DNA of 64,000 nucleotides from Paramesorhizobium endophyticum (GCF_014640615.1 NZ_BMHH01000001.1:186001-250000); one strand, 5' to 3'. Positions 1-10,681 are shown, counted from the first letter of the stretch. Notes: a model not told the origin generated them from the letters alone. Numbers and translations: made by a program.

Positions 1-2013
1 GTCCATGGTGAAGCCATGGGTGATGACGGCGTCATAGGGCGCGCGGCCGCGCGTGCCGGCGCTTTCCAGAAGCGAGGAGTGGAACCAGCCGCGGTGCTGG
101 TCCGAGCCTTCGAGATAGACATCCGCCGGCCATTTCATGTCCGGGCGGTCCTCCAGCGTGAAGGTGTGGGTGCTGCCCGAATCGAACCAGACGTCGAGGA
201 TGTCTTTCACCATGACCCACGGCTCGTTGGAGCGGGAGCCGAGGAAGCGCTCGCGCGCGCCTTCGGCGAACCATGCATCCGCGCCCTCAAGCTCGAAGGC
301 GTCGAGGACGCGCTGGTTGACCGCCTCGTCCTTCAGCACATTTCCCTCTTCATCAACGAAAACCGTGATCGGCACGCCCCAGGCGCGCTGGCGCGAGAGC
401 ACCCAGTCCGGCCGGTCCTCGATCATGGCGCGAAGGCGCGTCTGGCCGGCGGCGGGGACGAAGCGGGTATCGTCAATAGCCTTCAGGGCGCGGGAACGCA
501 GCGTGTCTTTTTTCTCGCTCACGGCAGTCCGCTGCGCGGACGCCTCCGCGGGGGCGGGCGAAAAGTCGCCCGGCGTCCGGTCGGACGCTCGGCCTTCCGT
601 GGGAAGGCCGTAACCGCCGAGGTCCTTGTCCATATAGACGAACCATTGCGGCGTGTTGCGGAAGATGACCGGCTTCTTGGAACGCCAGGAATGCGGATAG
701 GAGTGCTTCAGCCGTCCGCGCGCGAAGAGCATGTCCTTGGCGATCAGCGCGTCGATGACCGCCTTGTTGGCATCGCCCTTCTTGCCATTGTCATCCATGA
801 CGCGCGCGGGGCCGCCCTCGCGGTCCGGCCCGAAGCCCGGCGCGTCCTTGGTGTAGAAGCCCGCATCGTCCACCGGGAACGGAATGGCCGTATCGATGCC
901 GCGCGCCTCGAGCTCGCGGGCATGACCCGTCCAGACGTCAAAGTCCTCGCGGCCATGGCTGGGCGCGGTGTGAACGAAGCCTGTGCCGGCATCGTCGGTG
1001 ACGTGATCGCCGGGGATGAGCGGCACCGGGAAATCATAACCGCCGCCGAGGCCCTCAAGCGGATGCGCGCAGACGAGCGCCGCCATCTCTTCGGAAGAAA
1101 GATCGCGCAGCCGCTTATATTCAAGCTTCGCCTTGGCAAAGGACTGTTCCGCTAGCGCGTCGGCGAAGATGAGCTTCTCGCCCGGTTGTGGCCCGAAATC
1201 GTTTTCTGCCGCAGTAACCTCGTAAAGGCCGTAGGCGACGCGGGGCGAATAGGCGATGGCGCGGTTGCCGGGGATGGTCCAGGGCGTGGTCGTCCAGATG
1301 ACGACGAAAGCGCCATTCAAGCCATCCGGGCCTTGAGTCACAGGAAACTTTACCCAGATCATGTCGCTTTCGACATCCTGGTATTCGACTTCCGCCTCCG
1401 CCAGCGCGGTGCGCTCCACGACGGACCACATCACCGGCTTCGAGCCGCGATAAAGCTGGCCGGACATGGCGAATTTCAGCAGTTCGCCCGCGATGCGGCT
1501 TTCCGCGTGGAAATCCATGGTGAGGTAGGGATTGTCGAAATCGCCTGTCACGCCGAGGCGCTTGAACTCCGCGGCCTGCACCTTGATCCAGCCGGCGGCG
1601 AACTCCCGGCACTCCCTACGGAATTCATTGATCGGCACCTCGTTCTTGTCGAGGCCCTTGGCGCGGTACTGCTCCTCGATCTTCCACTCGATCGGCAGGC
1701 CGTGGCAGTCCCAGCCCGGAACATAGTTCGAGTTAAATCCGCGCATCTGGAACGAGCGCGTGATGACGTCCTTCAGGATCTTGTTGAGCGCATGGCCGAT
1801 ATGGATGTTGCCATTGGCATAGGGCGGGCCATCATGCAGCACATAGAGCGGACGGTCCTTCGCGTCCTCGCGCAGCTTCTTATAGAGGTTCATCTCCTCC
1901 CAGCGGGCGACGATCTGCGGCTCGCGCTCCGGCAGCCCCGCGCGCATCGGAAACTTCGTCTCGGGCAGGTAAAGGGTCTTCGAGTAATCGAGCTTTTCGG
2001 TCGTATCGGTCAT
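1..2013 (-). CDS. ileS: Isoleucyl-tRNA synthetase, partial (C-terminus beyond left edge)
   Basis: Class I aminoacyl-tRNA synthetase charging tRNA-Ile in the cytoplasm. The frame is open for 671 codons from the ATG at 2013 to the window edge. It shows the HIGH signature at residues 71-74 ([11 protein letters not shown]), the [17 protein letters not shown] block, and the [16 protein letters not shown] block before the anticodon-side domains. The visible part ends in [10 protein letters not shown], just before the expected KMSKS loop. Between the MDKDLGGYG and [11 protein letters not shown] blocks lies a hydrophilic insert of about 35 residues, encoded around 498-612, whose DNA is a row of hairpins (see findings). 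The antisense strand has a long open frame, which is a codon-bias shadow. Identity is certain. Confidence 0.97.
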   Translation of the reverse strand, partial: MTDTTEKLDYSKTLYLPETKFPMRAGLPEREPQIVARWEEMNLYKKLREDAKDRPLYVLHDGPPYANGNIHIGHALNKILKDVITRSFQMRGFNSNYVPGWDCHGLPIEWKIEEQYRAKGLDKNEVPINEFRRECREFAAGWIKVQAAEFKRLGVTGDFDNPYLTMDFHAESRIAGELLKFAMSGQLYRGSKPVMWSVVERTALAEAEVEYQDVESDMIWVKFPVTQGPDGLNGAFVVIWTTTPWTIPGNRAIAYSPRVAYGLYEVTAAENDFGPQPGEKLIFADALAEQSFAKAKLEYKRLRDLSSEEMAALVCAHPLEGLGGGYDFPVPLIPGDHVTDDAGTGFVHTAPSHGREDFDVWTGHARELEARGIDTAIPFPVDDAGFYTKDAPGFGPDREGGPARVMDDNGKKGDANKAVIDALIAKDMLFARGRLKHSYPHSWRSKKPVIFRNTPQWFVYMDKDLGGYGLPTEGRASDRTPGDFSPAPAEASAQRTAVSEKKDTLRSRALKAIDDTRFVPAAGQTRLRAMIEDRPDWVLSRQRAWGVPITVFVDEEGNVLKDEAVNQRVLDAFELEGADAWFAEGARERFLGSRSNEPWVMVKDILDVWFDSGSTHTFTLEDRPDMKWPADVYLEGSDQHRGWFHSSLLESAGTRGRAPYDAVITHGFTMD

Positions 2014-2247
2014 GATTCTGGCTTATCTGCAAAGCCCCGCGCGAAAGTGCAGCCGGGCATGTTCGAATATAGGGTGAATTGCCGTGGGCAAAAGCCTGAT
2101 ACCCCCGGACCTTCCCGCTTAACGCTGCTGCCTCAGACAGCCGGGAAGGCCGGGCCACTAATTCGTATTATGAAAAGCCGCGTCATCATGCCCATGCTTT
2201 TAGCAATGACAGGCGGAGGAATAAAGGGGCAGACCGCAGAAACTTTA

Positions 2248-2279
2248 TTGACTCTATGCGTAATTTACGCACATATAAG
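2248..2279 (+). promoter_or_regulatory. Probable promoter with palindromic operator for the toxin-antitoxin pair
   Basis: A TTGACT -35-like hexamer lies at 2248-2253, with AT-rich catata/tataag sequence around 2272-2279 as the likely -10. Between them sits a perfect inverted repeat, TGCGTAA-T-TTACGCA, at 2257-2271. A palindrome inside the spacer upstream of a toxin-antitoxin pair is the usual place for autorepression by the Xre antitoxin. The sites are seen; the role is inferred. Confidence 0.5.
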
Positions 2280-2281
2280 CC

Positions 2282-2656
2282 ATGCAAACCGTGGCGGAAT
2301 TGAACATATTCCGAAAACATGCCGAAATCGCCGAGATGTCCGACGAGGACATTGATGCACTTGTCGCCTATCTCGCGGAAAATCCAATGGCCGGCGAGGA
2401 AATACAGGGCACTGGCGGCTGCCGGAAAGTTCGGTTTGCGATCAGCGGGAACAATAAGGGCAAAAGCGGCGGCGTCCGCACAATTACCTTTTATTCTGGA
2501 CAAGCAATGCCGGTTTTCCTGATTACGGTTTTCGGAAAGAGCCAGAAAGTCAACTTGACCAAGGCAGAGCGTAATTCGCTCAAAAAGCTCGCCGATGCCA
2601 TCGTTCACGAATATGCGGCGCGGATTCGTCCGTTCACAACTGGAGAAAGCGCATGA
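2282..2656 (+). CDS. RelE/HigB-like toxin of a type II toxin-antitoxin pair
   Basis: A 124-residue protein resembling the RelE/ParE-superfamily toxins that pair with NadS/HigA-type antitoxins. These are ribosome-associated mRNA interferases in characterised members. Supporting features are the basic central strand (CRKVRFAISGNNKGKSGGVR), the ITFYSGQAMPVFLITVFGKSQKVNLTKAERNSLKKLA block typical of this group, and the toxin-first order with an HTH gene starting inside its stop (ATGA overlap at 2653-2656). It is visibly poorer in G+C than ileS and ribF and separates them, suggesting acquisition. Catalytic residues in this subgroup are poorly defined, so activity is inferred. Confidence 0.8.
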   Translation: MQTVAELNIFRKHAEIAEMSDEDIDALVAYLAENPMAGEEIQGTGGCRKVRFAISGNNKGKSGGVRTITFYSGQAMPVFLITVFGKSQKVNLTKAERNSLKKLADAIVHEYAARIRPFTTGESA

Positions 2657-3003
2657 GCAAGCACGTTTTCGATCAAATCGCCGAAGGTTTGAATGAGGCA
2701 TTGGCCGTCGCGCGTGGCGGCAAGCCCTTCAGGCTGCATATCCCGGCGGAAATCGATGTAAAATCCATTCGCGCCAAAACCGGCCTCAGCCAGCGCGATT
2801 TCGCATCGACCTTCGGCTTCGGACTCGATCAACTGAAGCAGTGGGAACAGGGCAGATCCCGCCCTGTCCAGGCGCATAGAGCCTATCTTCTGTTGATCAA
2901 CGCACGCCCCCTTGAAATGCTGGAGGCGCTGCAGGAAATCAACCAGGAAAGCCCTAATCCAGCGAGAAGTCGAAGCGGTAAGTCGCCGACATGCCCACGG
3001 TGA
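2653..3003 (+). CDS. Xre-family antitoxin (NadS/HigA-like)
   Basis: A 116-residue DNA-binding antitoxin, translationally coupled to the toxin by an ATGA overlap. The helix-turn-helix is visible at about residues 38-65 (IRAKTGLSQRDFASTFGFGLDQLKQWEQGRSRP). It should neutralise the toxin and repress the palindrome at 2257-2271. The reading frame runs 50 bases into the 3' end of the convergent outer-membrane gene. The last ~17 residues (after NQESPNPARS) are antisense to that coding sequence and look like read-through tail, so the original stop may have been lost at the junction. Confidence 0.8.
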   Translation: MSKHVFDQIAEGLNEALAVARGGKPFRLHIPAEIDVKSIRAKTGLSQRDFASTFGFGLDQLKQWEQGRSRPVQAHRAYLLLINARPLEMLEALQEINQESPNPARSRSGKSPTCPR

Positions 3004-3847
3004 ACTGGTCGCGCTTGCCGCGTTCCTTGACGAGGCTGGAATCCGCCGCCGGGCCTTGCAGGCGGGCATATTCGGCGAAGAGGCTGGTGGTGACCTTCTC
3101 GGTCGTCTTCCAGGTGATCGCACCGCCGACGCCCGCGGACTTGAAGCCGCCGCCGGGGCTGTACTGGCTGAGGCCCGAGGCGGCAGACGCATCGGCATCG
3201 ACGCCATAATAGGCATCGAAATATTCCTTGGTGGCGAAGGAGGCGCGCGGGCCGCCGGAGACGCGGATGGTCGGCGTCACGTCCACGAACGCATCGGCGG
3301 CAATATCGCCGACAACGCCCTTATGCGCACGGATGCCCTGACGCACTTCGGCGCGCAGGCGCAGCCAGTCGGTCGGGTAGACTTCGGCGAAGCCGCCGAT
3401 TTCGCCGCCGAACCGCACGGGGTCGAGCCCCTTCAGTTCGTCCGCCGTGTCGCCGTCGCGCTCGAAGAGGAGCTTGCCGTTGAGGCCCGCCCGGAAACGG
3501 TCGGTATCGATGAAGGCCAGGGACGGATTGTCGTTGCGCGAGGAAAAGCGCGTTTCCTTGCCGGCGCGGCCGAGCGAGATCATCGGCGTGCCGCTGAAGA
3601 TCATGCTCGATGAGCCCTCGAAGCGCGGGGCGGCAAAGCCGGCGGCGCCGATGGTCAGATACCAGTCGCCCGACCAGAAATGCTTCCGGGTCTTCTGGAC
3701 CTCCATATCGGAGGCTGGGGCGGGGTCATAAGCTGTGGAAAGATCCGCAGCGGAGGCGAGATTAGCGAAGAGAACCGCGCCCGAAAGGACGCCCAAGGAA
3801 TGAATACGCACAATAGAACTCCGGAACGCTGGCCAAGATGCTGGCAT
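2954..3847 (-). CDS. MipA/OmpV-family outer-membrane protein
   Basis: A 297-residue predicted outer-membrane beta-barrel. It has an N-terminal signal peptide ending near ANLASA-ADL (residues ~33-34). Alternating amphipathic strands with many Gly and aromatic residues follow, and it ends in FDF-SLD, close to the C-terminal aromatic pattern of barrels. The GDWYLTIGAAG start and SPGGGFKSAGVGGAITWKTTEKVTTSLFAEY segment resemble MipA/OmpV proteins, some of which scaffold murein enzymes or contribute to permeability. AAGGA lies 8 bases before the ATG. It sits between ribF and ileS, genes usually adjacent. The exact substrate or partner cannot be told. Confidence 0.8.
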   Translation of the reverse strand: MPASWPAFRSSIVRIHSLGVLSGAVLFANLASAADLSTAYDPAPASDMEVQKTRKHFWSGDWYLTIGAAGFAAPRFEGSSSMIFSGTPMISLGRAGKETRFSSRNDNPSLAFIDTDRFRAGLNGKLLFERDGDTADELKGLDPVRFGGEIGGFAEVYPTDWLRLRAEVRQGIRAHKGVVGDIAADAFVDVTPTIRVSGGPRASFATKEYFDAYYGVDADASAASGLSQYSPGGGFKSAGVGGAITWKTTEKVTTSLFAEYARLQGPAADSSLVKERGKRDQFTVGMSATYRFDFSLD

Positions 3848-3905
3848 GGTTAAAATCCTTGCGGCGGAATCGGTAAAAAATGCTTAAATTCGAAAAGGAA
3901 AATAA

Positions 3906-4910
3906 TCAAATAGACTTTTCTTTCGCGAAGTTAAGAAGCCGATCCAGCGGCGAGAGCGGCTTTACCCCTGCCAGCACCGCGCGAGCTTCCTCCTCGTCGC
4001 GGCGAATCTGCGTGATGAGCGCGTCGAGGCCGTCGAATTTCTCCTCGTCGCGCAAGTAAGCAAAGAAGGAAACGGCGGAGATTTCGCCATAGAGATCGCC
4101 GGAGAAATCGAAGAGGAAGGTTTCGAGCAGCGGCGCGCCGTCCGTATCGACGGTGGGTCGGCGGCCGAAGCTGGCGACGCCGTCATGGAGCGAGCCATCG
4201 GCGCGGCGAAAGCGCACGGCATAGATGCCATGCTTGAGATTGGTTTGCGGCGGCAGCACCATATTGGCGGTGGGGAAACCGAGCGTGCGGCCAAGCTGCT
4301 TGCCGCGGACGACCTCGCTTTCCACGATGTAGCGATAGCCGAGGAGCGCGGCGGCCTCGGCCACTTCCCCCTCCCCCAGAGCCAAGCGGATGCGGCTTGA
4401 GGAGACGATTTCGCCGCCTTCGTCGCGGAAGGCATCGACCAGCGTCACGTGGAAGCCCAGGCGCTCGCCCGCCTCCATGAGGAAGGCCGGGCCGCCTCGC
4501 CTGCCCTTGCCGAAATGGAAATCGAAGCCGGTGACGACGCGGCTTGCCGCGAGCTTGCCGGCGATGATGTTTTCCACGAAGGCTTCCGCGGAATGCTCGG
4601 AGAATTCTTGGGTGAAAGCCAGTTCCACCACGGCATCGAAGCCAAGCGCCTCCAGCAGCTCGGCCTTCTCCGCCGCCGGAGTCAAGCGATCGACCGGCTG
4701 GTCGGGCCGGAAGACGCTGCGCGGATGCGGCTCGAAGGTCAGCACCAAAGCGGGCCTACCCTCCCCTTTCGCCGATTCCAGCGCACGCTCCAGCACAGCC
4801 TGATGGCCGCGATGCACGCCATCGAAATTACCAATGGCGACGACAGCGCCCTTCAGGCGCGCGGGCAAGTCGGCGGGGTCCACGAGGCGAAGGAAGGCGT
4901 GTTCAGCCAT
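3906..4910 (-). CDS. ribF: Bifunctional riboflavin kinase / FAD synthetase
   Basis: A 334-residue enzyme that phosphorylates riboflavin to FMN and adenylylates FMN to FAD. The N-terminal nucleotidyltransferase domain shows GNFDGVHRGH at residues 27-36, and the C-terminal kinase domain shows GRTLGFPTANM and HGIYAVRF. The ATG at 4910 was chosen because translation from there starts at the family's usual N-terminus and leaves only 10 bases after the stop of the upstream HAD gene. Upstream in-frame codons would run back into that gene. It forms a two-gene unit with the HAD hydrolase. Confidence 0.96.
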   Translation of the reverse strand: MAEHAFLRLVDPADLPARLKGAVVAIGNFDGVHRGHQAVLERALESAKGEGRPALVLTFEPHPRSVFRPDQPVDRLTPAAEKAELLEALGFDAVVELAFTQEFSEHSAEAFVENIIAGKLAASRVVTGFDFHFGKGRRGGPAFLMEAGERLGFHVTLVDAFRDEGGEIVSSSRIRLALGEGEVAEAAALLGYRYIVESEVVRGKQLGRTLGFPTANMVLPPQTNLKHGIYAVRFRRADGSLHDGVASFGRRPTVDTDGAPLLETFLFDFSGDLYGEISAVSFFAYLRDEEKFDGLDALITQIRRDEEEARAVLAGVKPLSPLDRLLNFAKEKSI

Positions 4911-4920
4911 GGCGCGGCGC

Positions 4921-5778
4921 TCAGGCAAGGTGATGCATGGTGGCGACGGGGTTGCTGCCGTGCTTTTCCAGAAAAGCCAGCAGTTTTTGCAGGTCCACGA
5001 TTCCCGCATCGGCATAATCGCCGGCATGGATGCCGCCCGAGATATAAAGCACGTCGATGCCGAACTGCTCCGCGCCCTTCACATCGGTCAGCATGCCGTC
5101 GCCGATGGCGAGCACGCGGCTTTTGTCCACCGCGTTTCCGCGCACTTCGCCAGCCGCCGCCAGCGCCGCCTCGTAGATTGGGCGGTACGGCTTGCCGGCG
5201 ATGAGCGTGCGCCCGCCCAGCTGGCCGTAGTCGCGCGCCAATGCGCCGGCACACCAGATCAGGCGGTTGCCCCGCTCCACGACGATATCGGGATTGGCGC
5301 AGATGAAGGGCAGATCGCGCGAGCGGAAGCGCTCGAGCATGTCGCGGTAATCTTCAGGCGTTTCCGTCTCGTCATCGACAAGGCCGGTGCAACAGACGCC
5401 ATCGGCCTCGAACTCCTCGACCAGTTCCACATCGAGCCCGTCGTAAAGGGTGAAATCCCGGTCGGGCCCGAGATGGAACAGGCGGCGCGGGCCGTTGGCG
5501 ATCAACTCACGCGTCACATCGCCCGAGGTGACGATACGGTCATAGGCATCGTCGGGCACGCCAAGCCTCTGCAACTGCTCGACCACCAGCGGCGCAGGGC
5601 GCGGGGCATTGGTGACGAGCACGACCGTCAGCCCCGCCGCGCGCGCTCGTTTCAGCGCAGCGCTCGCCGGCGCGAAGGCTTCGACGCCATTATGCACGAC
5701 GCCCCAGACATCGCTGAGCAGGACATCGTAGCGCGGCAGCAATTCATCGAGGCGTTCGATCTTGGGCGGGTTCAGCAT
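4921..5778 (-). CDS. HAD-superfamily class IIA hydrolase (TIGR01459-like)
   Basis: A 285-residue phosphatase-like protein of the NagD-related group often found beside ribF in rhizobia and relatives. HAD motif I reads LLSDVWGVVHNG, so the nucleophile Asp is present but the usual second Asp is replaced by Trp, as is normal for this subgroup. Motif II is LVTNAPR, motif III lies in AGKPYRPIYE, and motif IV is AIGDGMLTDVKGA. The substrate is unknown. The pairing with ribF (10-base gap) suggests a role near flavin or nucleotide phosphates, but that is inference. No signal peptide is visible, so it is cytoplasmic. Confidence 0.9.
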   Translation of the reverse strand: MLNPPKIERLDELLPRYDVLLSDVWGVVHNGVEAFAPASAALKRARAAGLTVVLVTNAPRPAPLVVEQLQRLGVPDDAYDRIVTSGDVTRELIANGPRRLFHLGPDRDFTLYDGLDVELVEEFEADGVCCTGLVDDETETPEDYRDMLERFRSRDLPFICANPDIVVERGNRLIWCAGALARDYGQLGGRTLIAGKPYRPIYEAALAAAGEVRGNAVDKSRVLAIGDGMLTDVKGAEQFGIDVLYISGGIHAGDYADAGIVDLQKLLAFLEKHGSNPVATMHHLA

Positions 5779-5929
5779 GCGTGGTCCTCAATTCATCCGG
5801 CGCGACCGGATTAGCTCAAGCCGTCCGGCCTGTCATCAGCTTTCGGCTTCGTTCAAATTTTAGCGGCCTTCGTGACCAAGAATTAGAAGCCCGCCTGCTA
5901 TAGCCAAGGGGCATTCTTCCTTTTTCGAG

Positions 5930-5972
5930 GCATGATCTTATCCGGAAAGTCTGCAACTTTGCGGGATCATGC
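5930..5972. repeat. 43-bp palindromic repeat, copy 1
   Basis: Imperfect palindrome beginning GCATGATC and ending GATCATGC with a TCTGCA loop. It is nearly the same as the copy at 22630-22672. The differences (GG to AA in one arm, GC to TT in the other) keep or improve pairing, as expected of a folded element. Palindromes of this kind are abundant in Brucellaceae and rhizobial genomes. It lies 35 bases before the TadG-like gene. Confidence 0.85.
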
Positions 5973-6007
5973 CTAGGCGGGTATTTGGAAGACGGCAGGG
6001 GGAGCCA

Positions 6008-7825
6008 ATGCAAGCGGGACACAGGCAGATTTCATCCATCCTATCCAATTTCCGGCGCGACGAAGGCGGCAATTTCGCGATCATGGCGGCCATCGTCGTG
6101 GCGCCGCTGCTGCTCTTCGGCATGGCGGCGATCGACACTTCCAACCTGATGCGGACGCGCACCAATGTGCAGAACGCACTCGACGCCGCGGCGCTTGCCG
6201 TGGGCCGTCGATTCGGCGGAGGCGCGCCGGAAGAGGAGATGCGGCAATACGGCCAGAAATATTTCTCGGCCAATCTGCGGGCGATCGACCCGGCCAAGGT
6301 TGAGTTCAAGATCGTTCCGCCGGGCGAAACGCGCGGGGGACGGCAGCTTTCGGCTACGGCGGATTTCCCCTATGAATCGCTTTTCGGCACGCTCGCCCGC
6401 TCACTCACCGGCGATGACTGGACGTTCCAAAACCACATGGTTTCCGATGTGCGCGTGAGGAACACGGTCGAGGTGGCCCTCGTCCTCGACAATTCCGGCT
6501 CGATGGACGAGAGGGGAACCGGCTCGAACAAGAAACGCATGGAACTTCTGAAAACAGCGGCAACGCAGCTCGTCGAAAACATGGCCGGACAGGCCGCGGC
6601 GATGATCCGCATCGAAAAGGCCGTGCAGTTTTCGGTGGTTCCCTTTGCCGGATCGGTCAATGTCGGACCGGCCTATCGGAACGCGGCGTGGATGGATAGC
6701 AAAGGGCTTTCGTCCGTCCATTTCGAAAATTTCGATATCAGCAAGACGATCAATGTGGGGGCGAACAAGGATCTCGTCCCCCGGGACACCCAGCTTTTCA
6801 TGGAGGGAAAGAGATGGCCAGCGGCCAAGCAGGGCCAGCCCTTCAGCCGGTTCGATCTGTTCGACCAGGTGGGAGAAGCCTGGGGCGGCTGCGTCGAGGC
6901 GCGGCCCGGAGACCTCAATCTCAACGATACGAAACCCGACGCCGCGAATCCCGACACGCTTTTCGTGCCGATGTTCGCGCCGGATGAATATGATCGAGGA
7001 AACGCGCGCAACAATTGGTGGCCCGACGAACAGGTGAACCGGGGGGAGGACGATCCCGGCCCCGTCGTCAGGCAGCGAAGCCTCAAGAAATATTTCACGG
7101 CAGCGACTGTTCGGGGAGAAGGACCCAATTACAGCTGCACCACCAGTCCCATCACGCCCTTGACGGACGTCTCGACGGTCGCGGGACTGAAAACCATCAA
7201 GGATGCCATCATCGGCATGGTGCCCAGCGGCGCGACGAACGTGCCCGAGGGTATGGCGTGGGGGTGGCGGACGATCTCGCATGGCGAGCCTTTCACCCAG
7301 GGACGCCCGGAGACCCAAGAAGACAACGACAAAGTGGTCATCGTGCTGACCGATGGCGCCAACACCTATTATACCCGGTCCTATTTCCGCGCTGACGACC
7401 AGGCGGGCAGCATCTCCGACTATTCGGCCTTCGGCTATACGGGGCAAAGGGCCCGCGGCCACGACCGAACCCGCATTTTCGAGAACACGAGCATAGTCGA
7501 TACCGGCGTTCATACACTCGACAATTATACGGCGGCCATGAACGAACAGTTCGCAAGGCTATGCGACAATGTGCGGAAAGCCAACATCATCGTCATGACC
7601 GTGGCGCTCGATCTGGACGCCTCGAAGGGCAGCGCGGAAGACAGGCTGAAGGTACAGGCGCAAATCGACGCACTGACCGACTGCGCCTCGGAATCGCGCA
7701 GCCGCCGCGATCCTGACGACCCCGGCAAGCCGGCAAGGCTTTTCTGGAACACCACAGGCGGGGACCTGGCAGAAACCTTCCGCCAGATCGGCGACGAGCT
7801 TTCGAACCTGCGGATCGTGAAGTAA
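6008..7825 (+). CDS. TadE/TadG-like pilus-assembly protein with von Willebrand A domain
   Basis: A 605-residue envelope protein. After ~30 residues, one transmembrane segment follows FRRDEGGNFAIMAAIVVAPLLLFGMAAID, the TadE/TadG 'pseudopilin-like' start. A VWA domain follows, with the metal-site motif DNSGS at residues 161-165 and the downstream VIVLTDGANT strand. TadG proteins belong to Flp/Tad adhesive pilus systems. No other tad gene is present here, so this is an orphan copy that may act in adhesion or envelope integrity. The ATG at 6008 is preferred over 5969 because AGGGGGAG precedes it. The 5969 start lies at the edge of the palindromic repeat. Confidence 0.85.
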   Translation: MQAGHRQISSILSNFRRDEGGNFAIMAAIVVAPLLLFGMAAIDTSNLMRTRTNVQNALDAAALAVGRRFGGGAPEEEMRQYGQKYFSANLRAIDPAKVEFKIVPPGETRGGRQLSATADFPYESLFGTLARSLTGDDWTFQNHMVSDVRVRNTVEVALVLDNSGSMDERGTGSNKKRMELLKTAATQLVENMAGQAAAMIRIEKAVQFSVVPFAGSVNVGPAYRNAAWMDSKGLSSVHFENFDISKTINVGANKDLVPRDTQLFMEGKRWPAAKQGQPFSRFDLFDQVGEAWGGCVEARPGDLNLNDTKPDAANPDTLFVPMFAPDEYDRGNARNNWWPDEQVNRGEDDPGPVVRQRSLKKYFTAATVRGEGPNYSCTTSPITPLTDVSTVAGLKTIKDAIIGMVPSGATNVPEGMAWGWRTISHGEPFTQGRPETQEDNDKVVIVLTDGANTYYTRSYFRADDQAGSISDYSAFGYTGQRARGHDRTRIFENTSIVDTGVHTLDNYTAAMNEQFARLCDNVRKANIIVMTVALDLDASKGSAEDRLKVQAQIDALTDCASESRSRRDPDDPGKPARLFWNTTGGDLAETFRQIGDELSNLRIVK

Positions 7826-7978
7826 CCTCCCCTCAACCCTCCGTTAACTCCACCGCCAAAAACAATTCGCCTGATGGTCCAGCGTCCGCCTTGTTTAGCC
7901 CTGAAAAGCGTCCATATTGGCCGCTACCTCCGCGGGCGAAAAAGGGGCTCAGCCTCAAAATTTTCGCTTCGCTCTTCC

Positions 7979-8007
7979 CTTGACAAGCCGCTGCCGGATT
8001 TCTATCT
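7979..8007 (+). promoter_or_regulatory. groESL promoter (heat-shock type)
   Basis: CTTGAC at 7979-7984 and CTATCT at 8002-8007 are separated by 17 bases, matching the alphaproteobacterial groE promoter type used by RpoH (and partly the vegetative sigma factor). The CIRCE element begins 11 bases downstream, around the expected start of transcription. Confidence 0.65.
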
Positions 8008-8018
8008 CCAAGGCGCTG

Positions 8019-8045
8019 TTAGCACTCTCGCCAAGAGAGTGCTAA
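8019..8045 (+). promoter_or_regulatory. CIRCE operator (HrcA site)
   Basis: A perfect 9-9-9 inverted repeat, TTAGCACTC, nine bases, GAGTGCTAA, 50 bases before groES. This is the exact CIRCE consensus bound by the repressor HrcA. The operon is therefore likely under double control, by HrcA repression and an RpoH-type promoter. Confidence 0.97.
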
Positions 8046-8095
8046 CAAGGCTCAAAAACCACTCATTCATTTTCAACTATCCAAGGGTTCAAACC

Positions 8096-8392
8096 ATGGC
8101 CAACACCAAGTTCCGCCCGCTTCACGACCGCGTCGTCGTCCGCCGGGTCGAATCCGAAGAGAAGACCGCTGGCGGCATCATCATTCCCGATACCGCCAAG
8201 GAGAAGCCGCAGGAAGGCGAGATCGTCGCAGTGGGCGCCGGCGCCCGTGACGAATCCGGCAAGCTCATCCCGCTCGACGTCAAGGAAGGCGACCGCGTTC
8301 TCTTCGGCAAGTGGTCGGGCACCGAAGTCAAGGTCGGCGGCGAAGACCTGCTGATCATGAAGGAATCCGACATTCTCGGCATCATCGGCTAA
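8096..8392 (+). CDS. groES: Co-chaperonin GroES
   Basis: A 98-residue GroES of normal length. It starts [12 protein letters not shown], contains the mobile-loop region [23 protein letters not shown] that contacts GroEL, and ends DILGIIG. It caps GroEL and closes the folding chamber with ATP. The ATG at 8096 gives the standard N-terminus; an open frame upstream passes through the CIRCE and is not coding. First gene of the groESL operon, 67 bases before groEL. Confidence 0.98.
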   Translation: MANTKFRPLHDRVVVRRVESEEKTAGGIIIPDTAKEKPQEGEIVAVGAGARDESGKLIPLDVKEGDRVLFGKWSGTEVKVGGEDLLIMKESDILGIIG

Positions 8393-8441
8393 TCGCCGGT
8401 TTTCCAAAATTAATACTCACCATCGATCAAACCGGGTTTAA

Positions 8442-10100
<1,659 letters not shown>

Positions 10101-10122
10101 GAAGTCCTATTCGCGATTGACG

Positions 10123-10152
10123 AAGGCGGGCCTCGTGCCCGCCTTTTGTTTT
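10123..10152 (+). terminator. Rho-independent terminator of groESL
   Basis: Stem AAGGCGGGC (10123-10131) and GCCCGCCTT (10137-10145) with a five-base loop, followed by TTTTGTTTT. It lies 22 bases after the groEL stop. Confidence 0.9.
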
Positions 10153-10681
10153 AGGGCGCTTTACGGTTTGATGGAAACTGTTGCTACCGTGACCCCTTCA
10201 CCCTCGCCCTTCGAGGCTCCCCTTCGACAGGCTCAGGGGAGCACCTCAGGATGAGGGTGAAGGGGCGGGCAGCGCTTCCAGAAGCCCTTGGATGGAGATG
10301 GAGAAAGCGGCGCTTCAATAGCCCTCATGGTGAGGTGCGAATGGAGCGCCAGCGGAATTCGCCTCGAACCACGAGGGCGCTTGGCGATTCCATCAAAACA
10401 GAACCGCTCTCAGCAGGGCAGCCGGAAAAGTGCAGACTGATGCACAATGCACGAGCCAACATATTGACTTATTGCCTCGGTGCCCTACCGCCCTTTCCCT
10501 TATCCCTTTGGTAACAAAGCCTTAACCATCGGTCACTAATTGTGCGCTTAACGGTTCTGTTTGTTAGCGAGCGCTGATTGACTGGCTTCCGCAAACATGG
10601 TCAACCCCATGGCAAGGCTTGCCTTATTCGAGATGGACTTCCAATTGCCCCCGCTTTAGGGAAGTCCTGTCTCGGGCAACA
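10153..10681. other. Gene-free stretch between groEL and the HxlR gene
   Basis: No convincing gene is seen. It holds a palindromic repeat (10192-10265), a second looser GC-rich inverted repeat at about 10318-10385, and an AT-richer patch at 10500-10560 with a near-match to the CtrA consensus (GTAA-N7-TTAA at 10511-10525, seven of eight positions). A structured patch at 10625-10680 has GGACTTCC facing GGAAGTCC. The CtrA-like patch shares a 15-base identity with the box at 39568-39582. Confidence 0.5.
10192..10265. repeat. Intergenic palindromic repeat (CCCTTCACCCTC family)
   Basis: The ends CCCCTTCACCCTC and GAGGGTGAAGGGG are reverse complements, enclosing a GCTCCCC...GGGGAGC inner stem with AGGCTC/GCACCT segments typical of the short palindromic repeats common in Hyphomicrobiales. 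No coding role. Confidence 0.8.

Noticed and set aside
16..1155. Long plus-strand open frame opposite ileS
   Set aside because: Lies antisense to a certain synthetase gene; no family resemblance, caused by high GC third positions.
2014..2247. T-box or other leader before ileS
   Set aside because: No T-box core sequence or specifier stem seen; alphaproteobacteria normally lack T-boxes for ileS.
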